The notes: generated by a model not told the origin, from the sequence alone. A DNA stretch of 64,000 nt from Rheinheimera mesophila (GCF_000986865.1 NZ_LAVS01000087.1:1-64000), one strand, 5' to 3'; shown: positions 1-9,583, numbered from the stretch's first letter. Numbers and translations are program-made.

Positions 1-1234
1 ATACGGTAAATTTCGGTACATTGGCACAAGACACAGCCATCACCATTTTGGCGCCGTGTTTTGCAATGCCTTCGGCTTCGTATTTTTTACCGACCATAAA
101 GCCGGTGATATTTTGCAGGAACAACAGCGGAATTTTGCGCTGGGCGCATAGCTCAATAAAATGAGCGCCTTTTTGCGCTGACTCAGAGAACAGAATGCCG
201 TTATTGGCTACTATGCCAATAGGCTGGCCAAAAATACGGGCAAAACCACAGACCAAAGTCGCGCCATAAAACTGTTTAAATTCATCAAAGTCAGAGCCGT
301 CAACAATGCGGGCTATCACTTCACGTACATCAAACGGCTTTTTCAGATCAGTGCCGACTATGCCGTACAACTCGCTGGCATCATAAAGTGGCGCTTCGAC
401 AGGGCGCACGTCACCTTGCACTGGTTTTTGATGATTTAGACGGCTAACAGCATTACGCGCCAGTTGCAGCGCATGTTCGTCGTTTAGTGCATAGTGATCG
501 GCTACACCAGAGATTTTGCAGTGCACATCCGCACCACCTAACTCTTCGGCTGAAACTTCTTCGCCTGTGGCGGCTTTAACCAAAGGTGGACCGGCTAAAA
601 AGATAGTGCCTTGATCTTTAACGATAATACTTTCATCCGCCATAGCTGGCACATAAGCGCCACCTGCAGTACAGAGGCCCATCACCACGGCAATTTGTGG
701 AATACCCTTGGCAGACATACGCGCCTGATTAAAGAAAATCCGTCCAAAGTGCAGCTTATCAGGGAACACTTCGTCCTGACGCGGCAGGTTGGCACCGCCT
801 GAGTCGACCAGATAGATACAAGGCAGATTACAGGTTTCGGCAATTTCCTGGGCCCGTAAGTGTTTTTTTACCGTCAGTGGATAATAAGTACCACCTTTGA
901 CGGTCGCATCGTTGGCGACAATCATGCACTCAACGCCATTGACCCGGCCTATACCGGCCACCACACCAGCGGCGGGCACATAGTCGTCATAACATTCCCA
1001 GCCGGCAAACTGGCCGACTTCTAAAAAGGGTGAACCCGGGTCCAGCAGTTTTTGAATACGGTCACGGACAAAGAGTTTGCCACGTGAGGTATGACGGGCA
1101 ATCAAAGCTTCGCCGCCACCTAATTTGATCTGTTGTACTTTTTGCTCTAAATCATCCACCAGTTGCTGCATCGCCTGAGCGTTCTGGATAAAATCGTCAC
1201 TGCGTGGATTAATTTTGCTATTCAGTCTGGCCAC
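1..1234 (-). CDS. liuB: Methylcrotonyl-CoA carboxylase, carboxyltransferase (beta) subunit, 3'-truncated by window edge
   Basis: Carboxylates 3-methylcrotonyl-CoA to 3-methylglutaconyl-CoA in leucine degradation, working with a biotin-bearing alpha subunit (liuD) that should lie beyond the window. I translated the open frame myself. It begins [15 protein letters not shown] at a GTG (1234-1232) preceded by AAAGGTGG, and runs 411 residues to base 2. Family members are about 535 residues, so roughly the last quarter is missing. Visible carboxyltransferase features include the glycine-rich GGAYVPAM segment with MADESIIV, and GGADVH. It follows liuA on the same strand after 86 bp. The start is inferred from the Shine-Dalgarno sequence; in-frame GTGs also occur at 1240 and 1243. 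Confidence 0.9.
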   Translation of the reverse strand, partial: MARLNSKINPRSDDFIQNAQAMQQLVDDLEQKVQQIKLGGGEALIARHTSRGKLFVRDRIQKLLDPGSPFLEVGQFAGWECYDDYVPAAGVVAGIGRVNGVECMIVANDATVKGGTYYPLTVKKHLRAQEIAETCNLPCIYLVDSGGANLPRQDEVFPDKLHFGRIFFNQARMSAKGIPQIAVVMGLCTAGGAYVPAMADESIIVKDQGTIFLAGPPLVKAATGEEVSAEELGGADVHCKISGVADHYALNDEHALQLARNAVSRLNHQKPVQGDVRPVEAPLYDASELYGIVGTDLKKPFDVREVIARIVDGSDFDEFKQFYGATLVCGFARIFGQPIGIVANNGILFSESAQKGAHFIELCAQRKIPLLFLQNITGFMVGKKYEAEGIAKHGAKMVMAVSCANVPKFTV

Positions 1235-1263
1235 GTTCACCACCTTTGGCTACAGGGTCTAGG

Positions 1264-1288
1264 AAAAGCCGGACAGGAGTCCGGCTTA
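1264..1288 (-). terminator. Intercistronic hairpin between liuA and liuB
   Basis: An 8-bp perfect stem (AAGCCGGA/TCCGGCTT, 1266-1273 with 1280-1287) has a 6-base loop and, read on the minus strand, is followed by a short T-rich run. It could be a weak attenuator or an RNA-stability element between liuA and liuB. It is probably not a full stop, because the two genes belong to one pathway. Confidence 0.4.
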
Positions 1289-1320
1289 CTTTATTGGTTA
1301 TGACGCTTAAAAGGTCGCGT

Positions 1321-2490
1321 TTAGTTCGATTCGTTAAATAACTCGCGGCCTATCAGCATACGGCGAATTTCTGAAGTACCAGCACCAATTTCATACAGCT
1401 TGGCATCCCGTAATAAACGCCCTGTTGGGTATTCGTTGATATAGCCATTACCGCCTAATAACTGAATGGCATCTAACGCCATTTGGGTGGCCAGTTCAGC
1501 GCTGTATAAAATCGCGCCCGCTGCATCTTTACGGGTGGTTTCACCGCGGTCACAGGCTTTGGCAACTGTATAGACATAAGCACGGGCCGCATTCATTTTG
1601 GTGTACATATCGGCCACTTTGCCTTGTACCAGTTGGAATTCACCAATAGACTGGCCAAACTGTTTACGGTCGTGAATATAAGGCACAACCACGTCCATAC
1701 AAGCTTGCATAATGCCAAGTGGACCGCCGGATAACACTACACGTTCATAGTCCAGACCTGACATCAGTACACGGGCACCTGAACCCACAGTGCCTAACAC
1801 GTTTTCTTCCGGTACTTCACAGTCTTCAAACACCAGCTCACAAGTGTTAGAGCCGCGCATACCCAGTTTGTCGAGTTTCTGTGCCTGACTAAAACCTTTA
1901 AAACCACGCTCAACGATAAAAGCTGTCATGCCTTTAGAACCGGCATTCACATCAGTTTTGGCGTAAATCACGTAAGTGTGAGCATCTGGACCGTTGGTGA
2001 TCCACATTTTGTTGCCGTTTAAAATGTAGCGATCGCCTTTTTTGTCGGCGCGTAATTTCATCGAGACTACATCTGAACCTGCGTTGGGCTCGGACATCGC
2101 CAAAGCGCCAATATGCTCACCTGAACATAACTTTGGCAGGTATTTTTGTTTTTGCGCTTCGTTGCCGTTACGGAAAATCTGGTTCACGCAGAGGTTTGAA
2201 TGCGCACCGTAAGATAAAGCGACTGAGGCCGAGGCGCGGCTGATTTCTTCCATCGCCACCACATGCTCCAGGTAACCTAAACCAGAGCCACCGTATTGTT
2301 CATCGACCGTGATGCCCAATAAGCCCAGGTCGCCGAATTTGCGCCACAAGTCATTCGGAAACTCGTTGTCATGATCGATTTGAGCTGCGCGTGGGGCTAT
2401 TTCGTCACGGGCAAAGCTGTTGACCTGCTCACGGATCATATCGACGGTTTCGCCCAGATCGTAATTTAAAGTTTTGTACGTACTAATCAT
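1321..2490 (-). CDS. liuA: Isovaleryl-CoA dehydrogenase
   Basis: FAD-dependent oxidation of isovaleryl-CoA to 3-methylcrotonyl-CoA, the step before methylcrotonyl-CoA carboxylase. The product is 389 residues with an acyl-CoA dehydrogenase fold. The substrate call rests on the catalytic base. The C-terminal Glu of ordinary acyl-CoA dehydrogenases is absent (GAGTSEIRR), and a Glu is present instead in the [11 protein letters not shown] helix, as is typical of isovaleryl-CoA dehydrogenases. I chose ATG 2490 ([12 protein letters not shown]), preceded by GGGGAAAG, over an upstream TTG at 2541 that would add 17 unconserved residues. It lies between liuR and liuB and is probably one operon with both. 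Confidence 0.93.
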   Translation of the reverse strand: MISTYKTLNYDLGETVDMIREQVNSFARDEIAPRAAQIDHDNEFPNDLWRKFGDLGLLGITVDEQYGGSGLGYLEHVVAMEEISRASASVALSYGAHSNLCVNQIFRNGNEAQKQKYLPKLCSGEHIGALAMSEPNAGSDVVSMKLRADKKGDRYILNGNKMWITNGPDAHTYVIYAKTDVNAGSKGMTAFIVERGFKGFSQAQKLDKLGMRGSNTCELVFEDCEVPEENVLGTVGSGARVLMSGLDYERVVLSGGPLGIMQACMDVVVPYIHDRKQFGQSIGEFQLVQGKVADMYTKMNAARAYVYTVAKACDRGETTRKDAAGAILYSAELATQMALDAIQLLGGNGYINEYPTGRLLRDAKLYEIGAGTSEIRRMLIGRELFNESN

Positions 2491-2585
2491 AACTTTCCCC
2501 GTTTTTTCCCTTGGTATCAGGTCGTTTTCAGGCAACGCCAACTACTTTGGGCACTGTTTAATTTGATTTGGTTGAATGCAGTTTT

Positions 2586-3017
2586 TTAATTCGGTTCTTT
2601 GACTTGCTTGGCCTGATCCAGGGTTTCGCGGCAGCGTTTCTCCACAGTCACCAACTCCATCAGCACCACCTTGATGTCATCCATCTGTTGATGCAGCTCA
2701 GCTTTTTTATGCTCTATCAATTTCAACATAGTGTTTAGCTGGGTCACGCTGCTTTTATCTGCGTCATACAGTTCAAACAATTGGCCAGTTTCGGACAAAC
2801 TAAAGCCCAGCCGTTTGCCACGCAAAATCAGTTTTAGCCGCACTCTGTCTCTGCGGCTGTAAATACGGGTTTGGCCCTGACGTAAAGGAGTTAATAAGCC
2901 CTGATCTTCGTAGAAACGAATGCTGCGGGTGGTGATATCAAACTCTTTGGCCAGCTCACTGATGCTGTAGGTTTTGTCGTCTTTTTCTGTCATTTGGGCT
3001 GTCGCTTGAACGGTCAT
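2586..3017 (-). CDS. liuR: MerR-family regulator of branched-chain amino acid catabolism (LiuR)
   Basis: The 143-residue protein starts with a MerR winged helix (YSISELAKEFDITTRSIRFYEDQGLL, given here only as a landmark and split: YSISELAKEF then ITTRSIRFYEDQG), followed by a long dimerisation helix. There is no metal-binding cysteine pattern, which fits the acyl-CoA-linked LiuR group rather than metal sensors. ATG 3017 has GGAAGG five bases upstream and is preferred over TTG 3044. It is the first gene of the leucine operon and divergent from the valine/isoleucine operon. In gammaproteobacteria LiuR is known to control such loci. Its role here is inferred from position and the palindromes at 3057-3066 and near 3206. 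Confidence 0.88.
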   Translation of the reverse strand: MTVQATAQMTEKDDKTYSISELAKEFDITTRSIRFYEDQGLLTPLRQGQTRIYSRRDRVRLKLILRGKRLGFSLSETGQLFELYDADKSSVTQLNTMLKLIEHKKAELHQQMDDIKVVLMELVTVEKRCRETLDQAKQVKEPN

Positions 3018-3056
3018 AGGGGCCTTCCGGTAAAGTGGCGTCAACTATAAGTGAAG

Positions 3057-3066
3057 TTTACGTAAA
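3057..3066. promoter_or_regulatory. Candidate LiuR box upstream of liuR
   Basis: A perfect 10-bp palindrome, TTTACGTAAA, lies about 40 bp upstream of the liuR start. The TTTACGTAAAC-type core resembles the LiuR motif as I remember it for gammaproteobacteria. It is probably the operator for the liuR-liuA-liuB arm. Confidence 0.45.
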
Positions 3067-3203
3067 GGTAAAGCTGTGTTCGCGTCAAATAAGGCCTGGC
3101 GGCAGGTGAGAACCATAGCTTGTAAAGTTTAACTGCCAATAGGACTGCTTAAATTCTGTATTTTTCTGAACCTTTCACCACTGATAAGACCATAGTGCTG
3201 GTT

Positions 3204-3228
3204 GGTTGACGTTGGCGTAAACGTAAAT
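3204..3228 (+). promoter_or_regulatory. Candidate promoter and LiuR box of the valine/isoleucine operon
   Basis: TTGACG at 3206-3211 is followed by GCGTAAACGTAAA, whose reverse complement contains TTTACG repeated. This is the same core as the palindrome at 3057-3066. MerR-family activators bind between the -35 and -10 elements. I cannot place a convincing -10, so the promoter part is tentative. Confidence 0.4.
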
Positions 3229-3286
3229 TTGGTGTAGTGTGTGGACCAACTTTTTGATTAAGCTTTTGAGTGACGGAGAAATGAAC

Positions 3287-4471
3287 ATGGCGCAGCACGA
3301 AAAAATTGCCATAGTGGCAGCCAAAAGAACGGCGATGGGTGGATTTTTAGGTGGCTTGTCTGACGTCAGCAGTACCGATCTGGGCGCTCAAGCTATCAAG
3401 GCGGCGCTAGCACAAGCCGCTATCGACGGCTCACAAGTCAGTGAAGTGATTATGGGCTGTGTATTACCTGCCGGTTTAGGCCAGGCGCCAGCGCGTCAGG
3501 CCACTTTGAAAGCGGGTTTACCTTTATCTGCCGGTGCTACCACTATTAATAAGGTCTGTGGTTCAGGCTTAAAGTCTGTGATGCTGGCCTCTGATCTGTT
3601 ACGTGCTGGTTCTGCGGATCTGGTAGTAGCTGGTGGCATGGAATCGATGTCAAACGCGCCTTATATTCTGCCCAAAGCCCGTGCCGGTATGCGGATGGGG
3701 CATGCGGAAGTCAAGGATCATATGATGCTGGACGGCCTGGAAAACGCTTACGATGGCAAAGCCATGGGCTGTTTTGCCCAGAAAACGGCTGACGAGCATG
3801 ATTTTAGCCGGGCTCAGATGGACGAGTATGCCGTATTGTCATTAACCCGCGCACAGCAGGCCATCAGCTCTGGTGCTTTTGTTGAAGAAATCACGCCTGT
3901 GACCTTTCAAACCCGTAAAGGCGAAGTGACTTTTGCCACAGACGAGCAACCGGGCAACGCCAAAGTCGACAAAATCCCTACCTTAAAACCCGCTTTTGCC
4001 AAAGACGGTACTATTACTGCTGCCAACTCCAGTTCTATTTCTGATGGTGCTGCAGCACTGGTGTTAATGCGGGCAGAGGATGCCAAAGCACAGAACAAAA
4101 CTGTATTGGCGCATGTAGTGGGCCATGCCACTCATTCGCAGGAGCCAGAGCTATTTACCGTGGCGCCGGTGGGTGCTGTCACTAAGTTGTTAGCTAAATT
4201 AGGTTGGGCAACAACAGACGTGGACTTGTGGGAAATTAACGAAGCTTTTGCCATGGTAACTATGCTGGCAATCAAAGAGCTGAAGTTGGACGTGAACAAA
4301 GTCAACGTCAACGGCGGTGCTTGTGCTTTAGGACATCCTATCGGCGCTTCAGGTGCCCGTATTCTGGTGACTTTAATTCATGCTTTAAAAGCACGCGGTT
4401 TAAAACGGGGTATCGCTACTTTATGTATTGGTGGTGGCGAGGCTGTGGCATTAGCGGTAGAACTGCCATAA
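3287..4471 (+). CDS. Acetyl-CoA C-acyltransferase (thiolase)
   Basis: Thiolytic cleavage of a 3-ketoacyl-CoA. In this operon it probably handles 2-methylacetoacetyl-CoA from isoleucine and/or acetoacetyl-CoA from leucine. The protein is 394 residues, normal for the family, with nucleophile Cys91 (NKVCGSGLKS), His350 (GHPIG) and Cys380 (CIGGGEA). ATG 3287 lies eight bases after GGAG. ATG 3281 is too close to that site, and GTG 3239 would add 16 residues not typical of the family. It is the first gene of the plus-strand operon. The equivalent Shewanella gene is called ivdA; atoB-type biosynthetic use cannot be excluded. Confidence 0.88.
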   Translation: MAQHEKIAIVAAKRTAMGGFLGGLSDVSSTDLGAQAIKAALAQAAIDGSQVSEVIMGCVLPAGLGQAPARQATLKAGLPLSAGATTINKVCGSGLKSVMLASDLLRAGSADLVVAGGMESMSNAPYILPKARAGMRMGHAEVKDHMMLDGLENAYDGKAMGCFAQKTADEHDFSRAQMDEYAVLSLTRAQQAISSGAFVEEITPVTFQTRKGEVTFATDEQPGNAKVDKIPTLKPAFAKDGTITAANSSSISDGAAALVLMRAEDAKAQNKTVLAHVVGHATHSQEPELFTVAPVGAVTKLLAKLGWATTDVDLWEINEAFAMVTMLAIKELKLDVNKVNVNGGACALGHPIGASGARILVTLIHALKARGLKRGIATLCIGGGEAVALAVELP

Positions 4472-4477
4472 ACAATA

Positions 4478-4508
4478 AAAAAGGCGCGGTAAACACTGCG
4501 CCTTTTGC
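4478..4508 (+). terminator. Rho-independent terminator after the thiolase gene
   Basis: AAAAGGCGC (4479-4487) pairs perfectly with GCGCCTTTT (4498-4506) around a 10-base loop. It is A-rich before and T-rich after, so it may end the thiolase transcript or act as a partial terminator ahead of mmsA. Confidence 0.75.
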
Positions 4509-4563
4509 TTCAAAGAATTTAATAAAAAATATATTTAAATCAACAGGTTTAATTTTAACAACG

Positions 4564-4705
4564 TATAGCCAAAGTCATTAGCGTCGCAGTAAGGCGACCA
4601 GTGAACCAGACCCCAGAAGCATAGTTGTTCCTTTTCATAAGGAATGGGTGATTGGGGCGAGAGAACGTAGTCAACGCCGCTGCGACGCTGAGGACGAAGG
4701 TTATA
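4564..4705. repeat. Intergenic inverted-repeat element, copy A (upstream of mmsA)
   Basis: About 142 bp bounded by imperfect 26-bp inverted arms, with a perfect core AGCGTCGCAG (4580-4589) against CTGCGACGCT (4680-4689). Inside are CCCCA (4611-4615), GCATAG (4619-4624), a small hairpin TTCCTT/AAGGAA, GTGATTGGGGCGA (4648-4660) and GACGAAGG near the right end. The same blocks, in the same order, occur at 35716-35839. It ends about 17 bp before the mmsA start, so it would lie in the 5' untranslated region if transcribed from upstream. Confidence 0.75.
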
Positions 4706-4721
4706 AAGGGGAGACGTAGTG

Positions 4722-6218
4722 ATGACCCATCAGGTTCAGTTATTTATCAACGGTGAATTTGTCCCGTCCAAGTCCGATCGTTTTATTCCGGTGACAGACC
4801 CTGCTACTCAGGAGGTGATAGCACAGGTGCCTTGCACTACAGCGGACGAAATGGCATTTGCTATTGCCTCTGCCAAAGAAGCCTTTAAAAGCTGGAAAGA
4901 AGTGCCGGTATCAGAACGTGCCCGTTTAATGATGCGCTTTGCGCATTTGTTAAAAGAACATCAGACCGAAATCGCTGAGATTATTTGCCGTGAACTCGGC
5001 AAAACCGTGGAAGATGCCAAAGGCGATGTCTGGCGTGGTATTGAAGTGGTAGAACAAGCCGCCAATATTCCATCTTTGATGATGGGCGAAACGGTAGAAA
5101 ACGTCGCGCGTAGCATTGATACCTACAGCTATATTCAGCCGTTAGGGGTTTGTGCCGGTATTACACCTTTTAACTTTCCGGCGATGATCCCGCTGTGGAT
5201 GTTCCCTATGGCGATTGCCTGCGGTAATACTTTTATTCTGAAACCCTCTGAACAAGACCCGATGACGGTGAATAAAATCGCTGAGCTGTTTGCTTTAGCT
5301 GGCGCACCGGCAGGTGTACTGCAAGTAGTGCATGGCAACAAAGAGCAAGTGGATGTGCTATTACGACACCCGGACATCAAAGCTATTTCTTTTGTCGGCT
5401 CTGTGAATGTCGGTCAGTACATCTACAAAACCGGTACTGATCATTTAAAACGGGTGCAGGCTTTCGCTGGTGCCAAAAACCATATGGTCATTATGCCGGA
5501 TGCCAATAAACAGCAAGTGATCAACGCCTTGGTTGGGGCTTCTGTTGGTGCTGCGGGTCAGCGTTGTATGGCAATTTCTGTGGCCGTGTTTGTGGGGGAT
5601 TCGCAGCAGTGGATCCCTGAAGTGGCTGCCGCTATCGCCAAAGTACGTCCTGGTGTCTATACCGATCCTGACGCGGCCTACGGTCCACAAATCAGTCCAC
5701 AAGCCAAGGCACGTATTTTGTCATTAATCGAACAAGGCAAAGTTGAAGGCGCTACCTGTTTAGTCGATGGCTCTGCGGTTCAGGTGCCGGGTTATCCAAA
5801 CGGCAACTGGGTGGGCCCTACGGTGTTTAGTGATGTCACCCCTGAGATGACCATCTACAAAGAAGAGATTTTTGGCCCTGTGCTGGCAACTGTTAATGCT
5901 GCTTCGTTGGATGAAGCCATTGAACTGGTGAATAACAGCCCATACGGCAATGGTACCTCTATCTTTACCGCCAGTGGTGCAGCGGCCCGTAAGTATCAGC
6001 ATGAAATTGAAGTCGGTCAGGTTGGTATTAATATTCCAATCCCGGTGCCGCTGCCATTTTTCTCGTTCACTGGCTGGAAAGGTTCGTTCTACGGCGACCA
6101 GCATGCCTACGGTAAACAAGCGGTGCGTTTCTACACAGAAACCAAAACCATCACAGCCCGTTGGTTTGACGACTCGATTCCTGTGTCAGGTCCTAATATG
6201 TCAATTAACCTGCGTTAA
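4722..6218 (+). CDS. mmsA: CoA-acylating methylmalonate-semialdehyde dehydrogenase
   Basis: Converts methylmalonate semialdehyde to propionyl-CoA (and malonate semialdehyde to acetyl-CoA) with NAD and CoA, the last step of valine degradation. The 498-residue aldehyde dehydrogenase carries the MmsA-type [16 protein letters not shown] segment and catalytic Cys282 ([12 protein letters not shown]). ATG 4722 has GGGGAG eight bases upstream; the preceding GTG adds only one residue. It sits between the thiolase and acyl-CoA dehydrogenase genes. Its propionyl-CoA product would feed the 2-methylcitrate cycle encoded at 43.6-50.3 kb. Confidence 0.95.
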   Translation: MTHQVQLFINGEFVPSKSDRFIPVTDPATQEVIAQVPCTTADEMAFAIASAKEAFKSWKEVPVSERARLMMRFAHLLKEHQTEIAEIICRELGKTVEDAKGDVWRGIEVVEQAANIPSLMMGETVENVARSIDTYSYIQPLGVCAGITPFNFPAMIPLWMFPMAIACGNTFILKPSEQDPMTVNKIAELFALAGAPAGVLQVVHGNKEQVDVLLRHPDIKAISFVGSVNVGQYIYKTGTDHLKRVQAFAGAKNHMVIMPDANKQQVINALVGASVGAAGQRCMAISVAVFVGDSQQWIPEVAAAIAKVRPGVYTDPDAAYGPQISPQAKARILSLIEQGKVEGATCLVDGSAVQVPGYPNGNWVGPTVFSDVTPEMTIYKEEIFGPVLATVNAASLDEAIELVNNSPYGNGTSIFTASGAAARKYQHEIEVGQVGINIPIPVPLPFFSFTGWKGSFYGDQHAYGKQAVRFYTETKTITARWFDDSIPVSGPNMSINLR

Positions 6219-6226
6219 GCTTTGTT

Positions 6227-6262
6227 ACAGCGTTCTGTGTTCGGGCAGAACGCTTGTTAAAA
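6227..6262 (+). terminator. Hairpin downstream of mmsA
   Basis: A 9-bp perfect stem (AGCGTTCTG 6229-6237, CAGAACGCT 6246-6254) with an 8-base loop, followed by TTGTT and an A-run rather than a clean T-tract. It is probably an attenuator or a processing site before the next operon gene. Confidence 0.5.
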
Positions 6263-6382
6263 AACAAAAGCCTTCAGGCAAACAACCAAGCCAGATGAAA
6301 TGCGTATATAAGCATGAAGACCAAAACAGCAGAGCTGGCAAAGTGTATAGATACTGCTGTGCTAAAACCTTAGGGTGATGTG

Positions 6383-7540
6383 ATGAATTTTAATTTAACA
6401 GACGATCAAAAGGCCTTTGTCGAGGTCGCTAAACAATTCGCGGAACAAGAGCTGGCGCCGCATGCCGCCGCCTGGGATAGGGATCATCATTTTCCAAAAG
6501 ACGTGATCCAAAAAGCCGGTGAATTGGGTTTTTGCTCTTTGTACACGCCTGAAGCTGAGGGCGGCATGGGCTTATCCCGTCTCGATTCCAGCATTATTTT
6601 TGAACAACTGGCGATGGGCTGTACCGCCACCACCGCCATGTTAACCATCCATAATATGGCCACCTGGATGATTGCAACATGGGGCACAGCAGATGCCAAA
6701 GCCCAGTGGTGTCCAGCGTTGGTCACGGGCGACAAGCTGGCGTCTTATTGTTTAACCGAGCCTGGTTCTGGCTCTGATGCCGCCTCCTTGCGCACCAGCG
6801 CGAAAAAAGACGGCGATCACTATGTGTTAAACGGCTCGAAAATGTTTATCTCCGGTGCTGGCGAAACTGAAGTCTTAGTAGTGATGGCCCGTACTGGTGA
6901 AGCAGGTCCAAAAGGCGTTTCTGCGTTTATCGTACCAGCGGACGCTCAAGGGGTGATTTACGGCAAAGCCGAAGAGAAAATGGGCTGGAATGCTCAGCCC
7001 ACCCGCTTAATTACCTTTGATCAAGTGCGTATTCCGGCTCATTACCTGTTAGGTAACGAAGGCGAGGGGTTTAGTTTTGCGATGAAAGGCTTAGATGGTG
7101 GTCGTATTAATATTGCCACTTGCTCTATCGGCACAGCGCAACAAGCCTTAAATACCGCCCGCAACTATATGCTGGAGCGTCAGCAGTTTGGTAAACCTCT
7201 GGCCGCATTTCAGGCGCTGCAGTTTAAACTGGCGGATATGGCCACAGAACTGGTGGCTGCCCGGCAGTTAGTGCGTTTAGCGGCGTTTAAATTGGATGCT
7301 GACGATCCGGAAAAAACTGCTTATTGCGCTATGGCCAAACGTTTTGCCACAGATGTGGGTTTCCAGGTTTGTGATCAGGCGCTGCAACTGCACGGCGGTT
7401 ATGGTTATATCAAAGAATACCCGCTGGAGCGGCATTTCCGTGATGTGCGGGTGCATCAGATTTTAGAAGGCACCAATGAGATTATGCGCCTGATTATTGG
7501 TCGACGCCTGTTAGATGAAGCGGCAAACGAGATCCTATAA
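6383..7540 (+). CDS. Acyl-CoA dehydrogenase, probably isobutyryl-CoA (and 2-methylbutyryl-CoA) specific
   Basis: The 385-residue flavoprotein has the acyl-CoA dehydrogenase signature CLTEPGSGSDAASLRTSA and a conventional C-terminal catalytic Glu in LEGTNEIMR, unlike liuA. Position between mmsA and an enoyl-CoA hydratase points to isobutyryl-CoA to methacrylyl-CoA in valine degradation, with possible activity on the isoleucine analogue. That specificity is inferred from context. ATG 6383 follows a GTG at 6380 and has TAGGG upstream. It corresponds in position to Shewanella ivdC. Confidence 0.88.
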   Translation: MNFNLTDDQKAFVEVAKQFAEQELAPHAAAWDRDHHFPKDVIQKAGELGFCSLYTPEAEGGMGLSRLDSSIIFEQLAMGCTATTAMLTIHNMATWMIATWGTADAKAQWCPALVTGDKLASYCLTEPGSGSDAASLRTSAKKDGDHYVLNGSKMFISGAGETEVLVVMARTGEAGPKGVSAFIVPADAQGVIYGKAEEKMGWNAQPTRLITFDQVRIPAHYLLGNEGEGFSFAMKGLDGGRINIATCSIGTAQQALNTARNYMLERQQFGKPLAAFQALQFKLADMATELVAARQLVRLAAFKLDADDPEKTAYCAMAKRFATDVGFQVCDQALQLHGGYGYIKEYPLERHFRDVRVHQILEGTNEIMRLIIGRRLLDEAANEIL

Positions 7541-7557
7541 AACGCGCTGACTCACAA

Positions 7558-7592
7558 TGAAGCAGGTTTATGGCCTGCTTTGTCTCATTTAA
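7558..7592 (+). terminator. Hairpin after the acyl-CoA dehydrogenase gene
   Basis: AAGCAGG (7560-7566) pairs with CCTGCTT (7574-7580) around a 7-base loop, followed by TGTCTCATTT. It is a weak terminator or an intercistronic stability hairpin. Confidence 0.45.
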
Positions 7593-7646
7593 AGATTAAA
7601 GCTAACCGGTATTCGCTGATAAAAAACCGGTAAAAATGGAGATTTT

Positions 7647-8420
7647 ATGGCACAACTCAAACTCGAAAAACGCGGCCATACCGCTTTAATTACCATGGCA
7701 AATCCTCCTGCCAATACCTGGACCAAAGAGACGCTGACGCAACTGCGTGATGCAGTGAAATCTCTGGAGCAGGATAAAAATATTTATGCCTTAGTGATTA
7801 CAGGTGAAGGGGAAAAATTCTTCTCCGCCGGTGCGGATCTAAATTTATTTGCCTCGGGCGATAAAGCGGTGGCTGCGCAGATGTCGGCCATTTTTGGTGA
7901 AGCTTTTGAAACCTTAACGGCTTTTCGTGGTGTCTCTATTGCCGCTATTAACGGCTATGCCATGGGCGGCGGCCTGGAAGTGGCGTTAGCCTGTGATATC
8001 CGTATTGCTGAAACTCAGGCGCAAATGGCGTTACCTGAAGCCAAAGTAGGCTTATTGCCTTGCGCCGGTGGCACGCAGAATCTGGCGATTTTAGTTGGCG
8101 AAGGCTGGGCAAAACGCATGATCCTCTGTGGTGAACGTGTGACTGCAGACAAAGCCTTGCAGATTGGGTTAGTCGAAGAAGTGGTAGGTACTGGGATGGC
8201 GCTGGAAGCGGCTTTATTGCTGGCGGATAAAGTCGCAGAGCAAAGCCCTCCTGCCGTAGCAGCTTGTAAACAACTGATCCAAAAAGGTCGCAGCGCACCA
8301 GTGCAAACAGCGTTACCTTTAGAGCGGGAACTGTTTGTAAAGCTATTTGATACCAAAGATCAGGTGGAAGGGGTACAGGCCTTTTTACAAAAACGTAAAG
8401 CCAGTTGGATAAACGGATAA
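7647..8420 (+). CDS. Enoyl-CoA hydratase (valine/isoleucine pathway)
   Basis: Crotonase-fold protein of 257 residues, the usual length. It should hydrate methacrylyl-CoA and tiglyl-CoA. The oxyanion-hole segments FSAGADL and GYAMGGGLEVALACD and both catalytic glutamates (GGLEV and LPEAKVGL) are present, so it should be an active hydratase rather than only an isomerase. ATG 7647 has GGAG upstream. Ten bases separate it from the downstream hydrolase. Equivalent to ivdD in Shewanella by position. Confidence 0.88.
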   Translation: MAQLKLEKRGHTALITMANPPANTWTKETLTQLRDAVKSLEQDKNIYALVITGEGEKFFSAGADLNLFASGDKAVAAQMSAIFGEAFETLTAFRGVSIAAINGYAMGGGLEVALACDIRIAETQAQMALPEAKVGLLPCAGGTQNLAILVGEGWAKRMILCGERVTADKALQIGLVEEVVGTGMALEAALLLADKVAEQSPPAVAACKQLIQKGRSAPVQTALPLERELFVKLFDTKDQVEGVQAFLQKRKASWING

Positions 8421-8430
8421 GGTACAAAAC

Positions 8431-9582
8431 ATGACAGAAGCTATGATCCAGCAGGATGTGGTGCTGTTTGAAGAAATCGCCTGTGTCGGCGGCAAAATTA
8501 TAGGTATCGCCACCTTAAATTCTGAAAAATCACTGAATGCCCTGAGTTTACCTATGGTCGAACTCTTATTGCCACAAATGCAACAATGGAAAAACGATAA
8601 CAATGTTGCCTTAGTTGTGTTGCAGGGCAGCGGTGATAAAGCCTTTTGTGCCGGTGGTGATATACGGGATTTATATCAGGCGATGAAAGCTGAACCTGCA
8701 ACGTATCAGCCTTACGTCGAGGAGTTTTTCACCAAAGAATACAGCCTGGATTACCTGATCCACACCTTCGAAAAACCAGTGCTGGTATGGGGAAATGGCA
8801 TAGTGATGGGCGGTGGTTTAGGCCTGATGGCAGGAGCGTCACACCGGATAGTCACAGCCAGTAGCCGTATCGCTATGCCGGAAATGGCGATAGGTTTGTA
8901 TCCTGATGTAGGGGGGAGCTGGTTCTTAAACCGGATGCCGGAAGGTTGCGGTTTATTTTTAGGTTTAACCGGCGCTTCGATTAACTCAGCCGATGCAAAA
9001 CTGATTGATTTAGCTGATCATTTTCTGACTCATGATAAAAAAGCCACAGTGCTGGACAAATTGACTCAAGTGAAGTGGGGCAATACGGTGGCTTTAAATC
9101 ACCAGAAACTCAGCGACTTATTATTAAGTATGGAAGAGATGTGTCGCAGTCAGATGCCACCCAGTCAAATTCGTCTGCATCAGGCTGCTATCAGTGCTGT
9201 AGGTCGTGCCACCTCGTTGCAACAGGCTGTGGAGTTAATTTTGGCTATGCCAAATGAAGATGCCTGGCTGAGTAAAGCCAAAGCGTCCTTGCAGTATGGC
9301 AGCCCGATCACAGCTCATATTGTTTACCGCTTATTGCAACTGGGCCAAAGCAAAATTCTGGCCGACTCCTTCCGGCTGGAACTGGGCTTAAGTGTGCAAT
9401 GCGCCAAGCTCGGTGAATTCACGGAAGGCGTCAGGGCACTGTTGATTGATAAAGATCAACAGCCAAATTGGCGCTACAAAACTGTCGCCGAAGTGCCCGC
9501 TGATGTAATTAATCAGTTGTTTCATTCGCCTTGGGCGGCCGACTTACATCCGTTACAACATTTAGGTTCATTGGAGCATTAA
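8431..9582 (+). CDS. 3-hydroxyisobutyryl-CoA hydrolase
   Basis: Crotonase-superfamily thioesterase of 383 residues, too long for a simple hydratase and typical of the HIBYL-CoA hydrolase group. It shows FCAGGDIRDLY, GNGIVMGGGLGLMAG and MPEMAIGLYPDVGGSWFL. It releases 3-hydroxyisobutyrate, the substrate of the next gene. The ATG of mmsB begins two bases after its stop, so translation is probably coupled. Confidence 0.9.
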   Translation: MTEAMIQQDVVLFEEIACVGGKIIGIATLNSEKSLNALSLPMVELLLPQMQQWKNDNNVALVVLQGSGDKAFCAGGDIRDLYQAMKAEPATYQPYVEEFFTKEYSLDYLIHTFEKPVLVWGNGIVMGGGLGLMAGASHRIVTASSRIAMPEMAIGLYPDVGGSWFLNRMPEGCGLFLGLTGASINSADAKLIDLADHFLTHDKKATVLDKLTQVKWGNTVALNHQKLSDLLLSMEEMCRSQMPPSQIRLHQAAISAVGRATSLQQAVELILAMPNEDAWLSKAKASLQYGSPITAHIVYRLLQLGQSKILADSFRLELGLSVQCAKLGEFTEGVRALLIDKDQQPNWRYKTVAEVPADVINQLFHSPWAADLHPLQHLGSLEH

Positions 9583-9583
9583 G

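Noticed and set aside
611-802. 63-residue open frame on the plus strand in the liuB region
   Set aside because: It lies antisense within liuB, whose minus-strand translation shows clear carboxyltransferase motifs.
5950-6378. 142-residue open frame overlapping the 3' end of mmsA
   Set aside because: It is out of frame with mmsA, crosses the hairpin at 6229-6254, and has a shadow-like composition.
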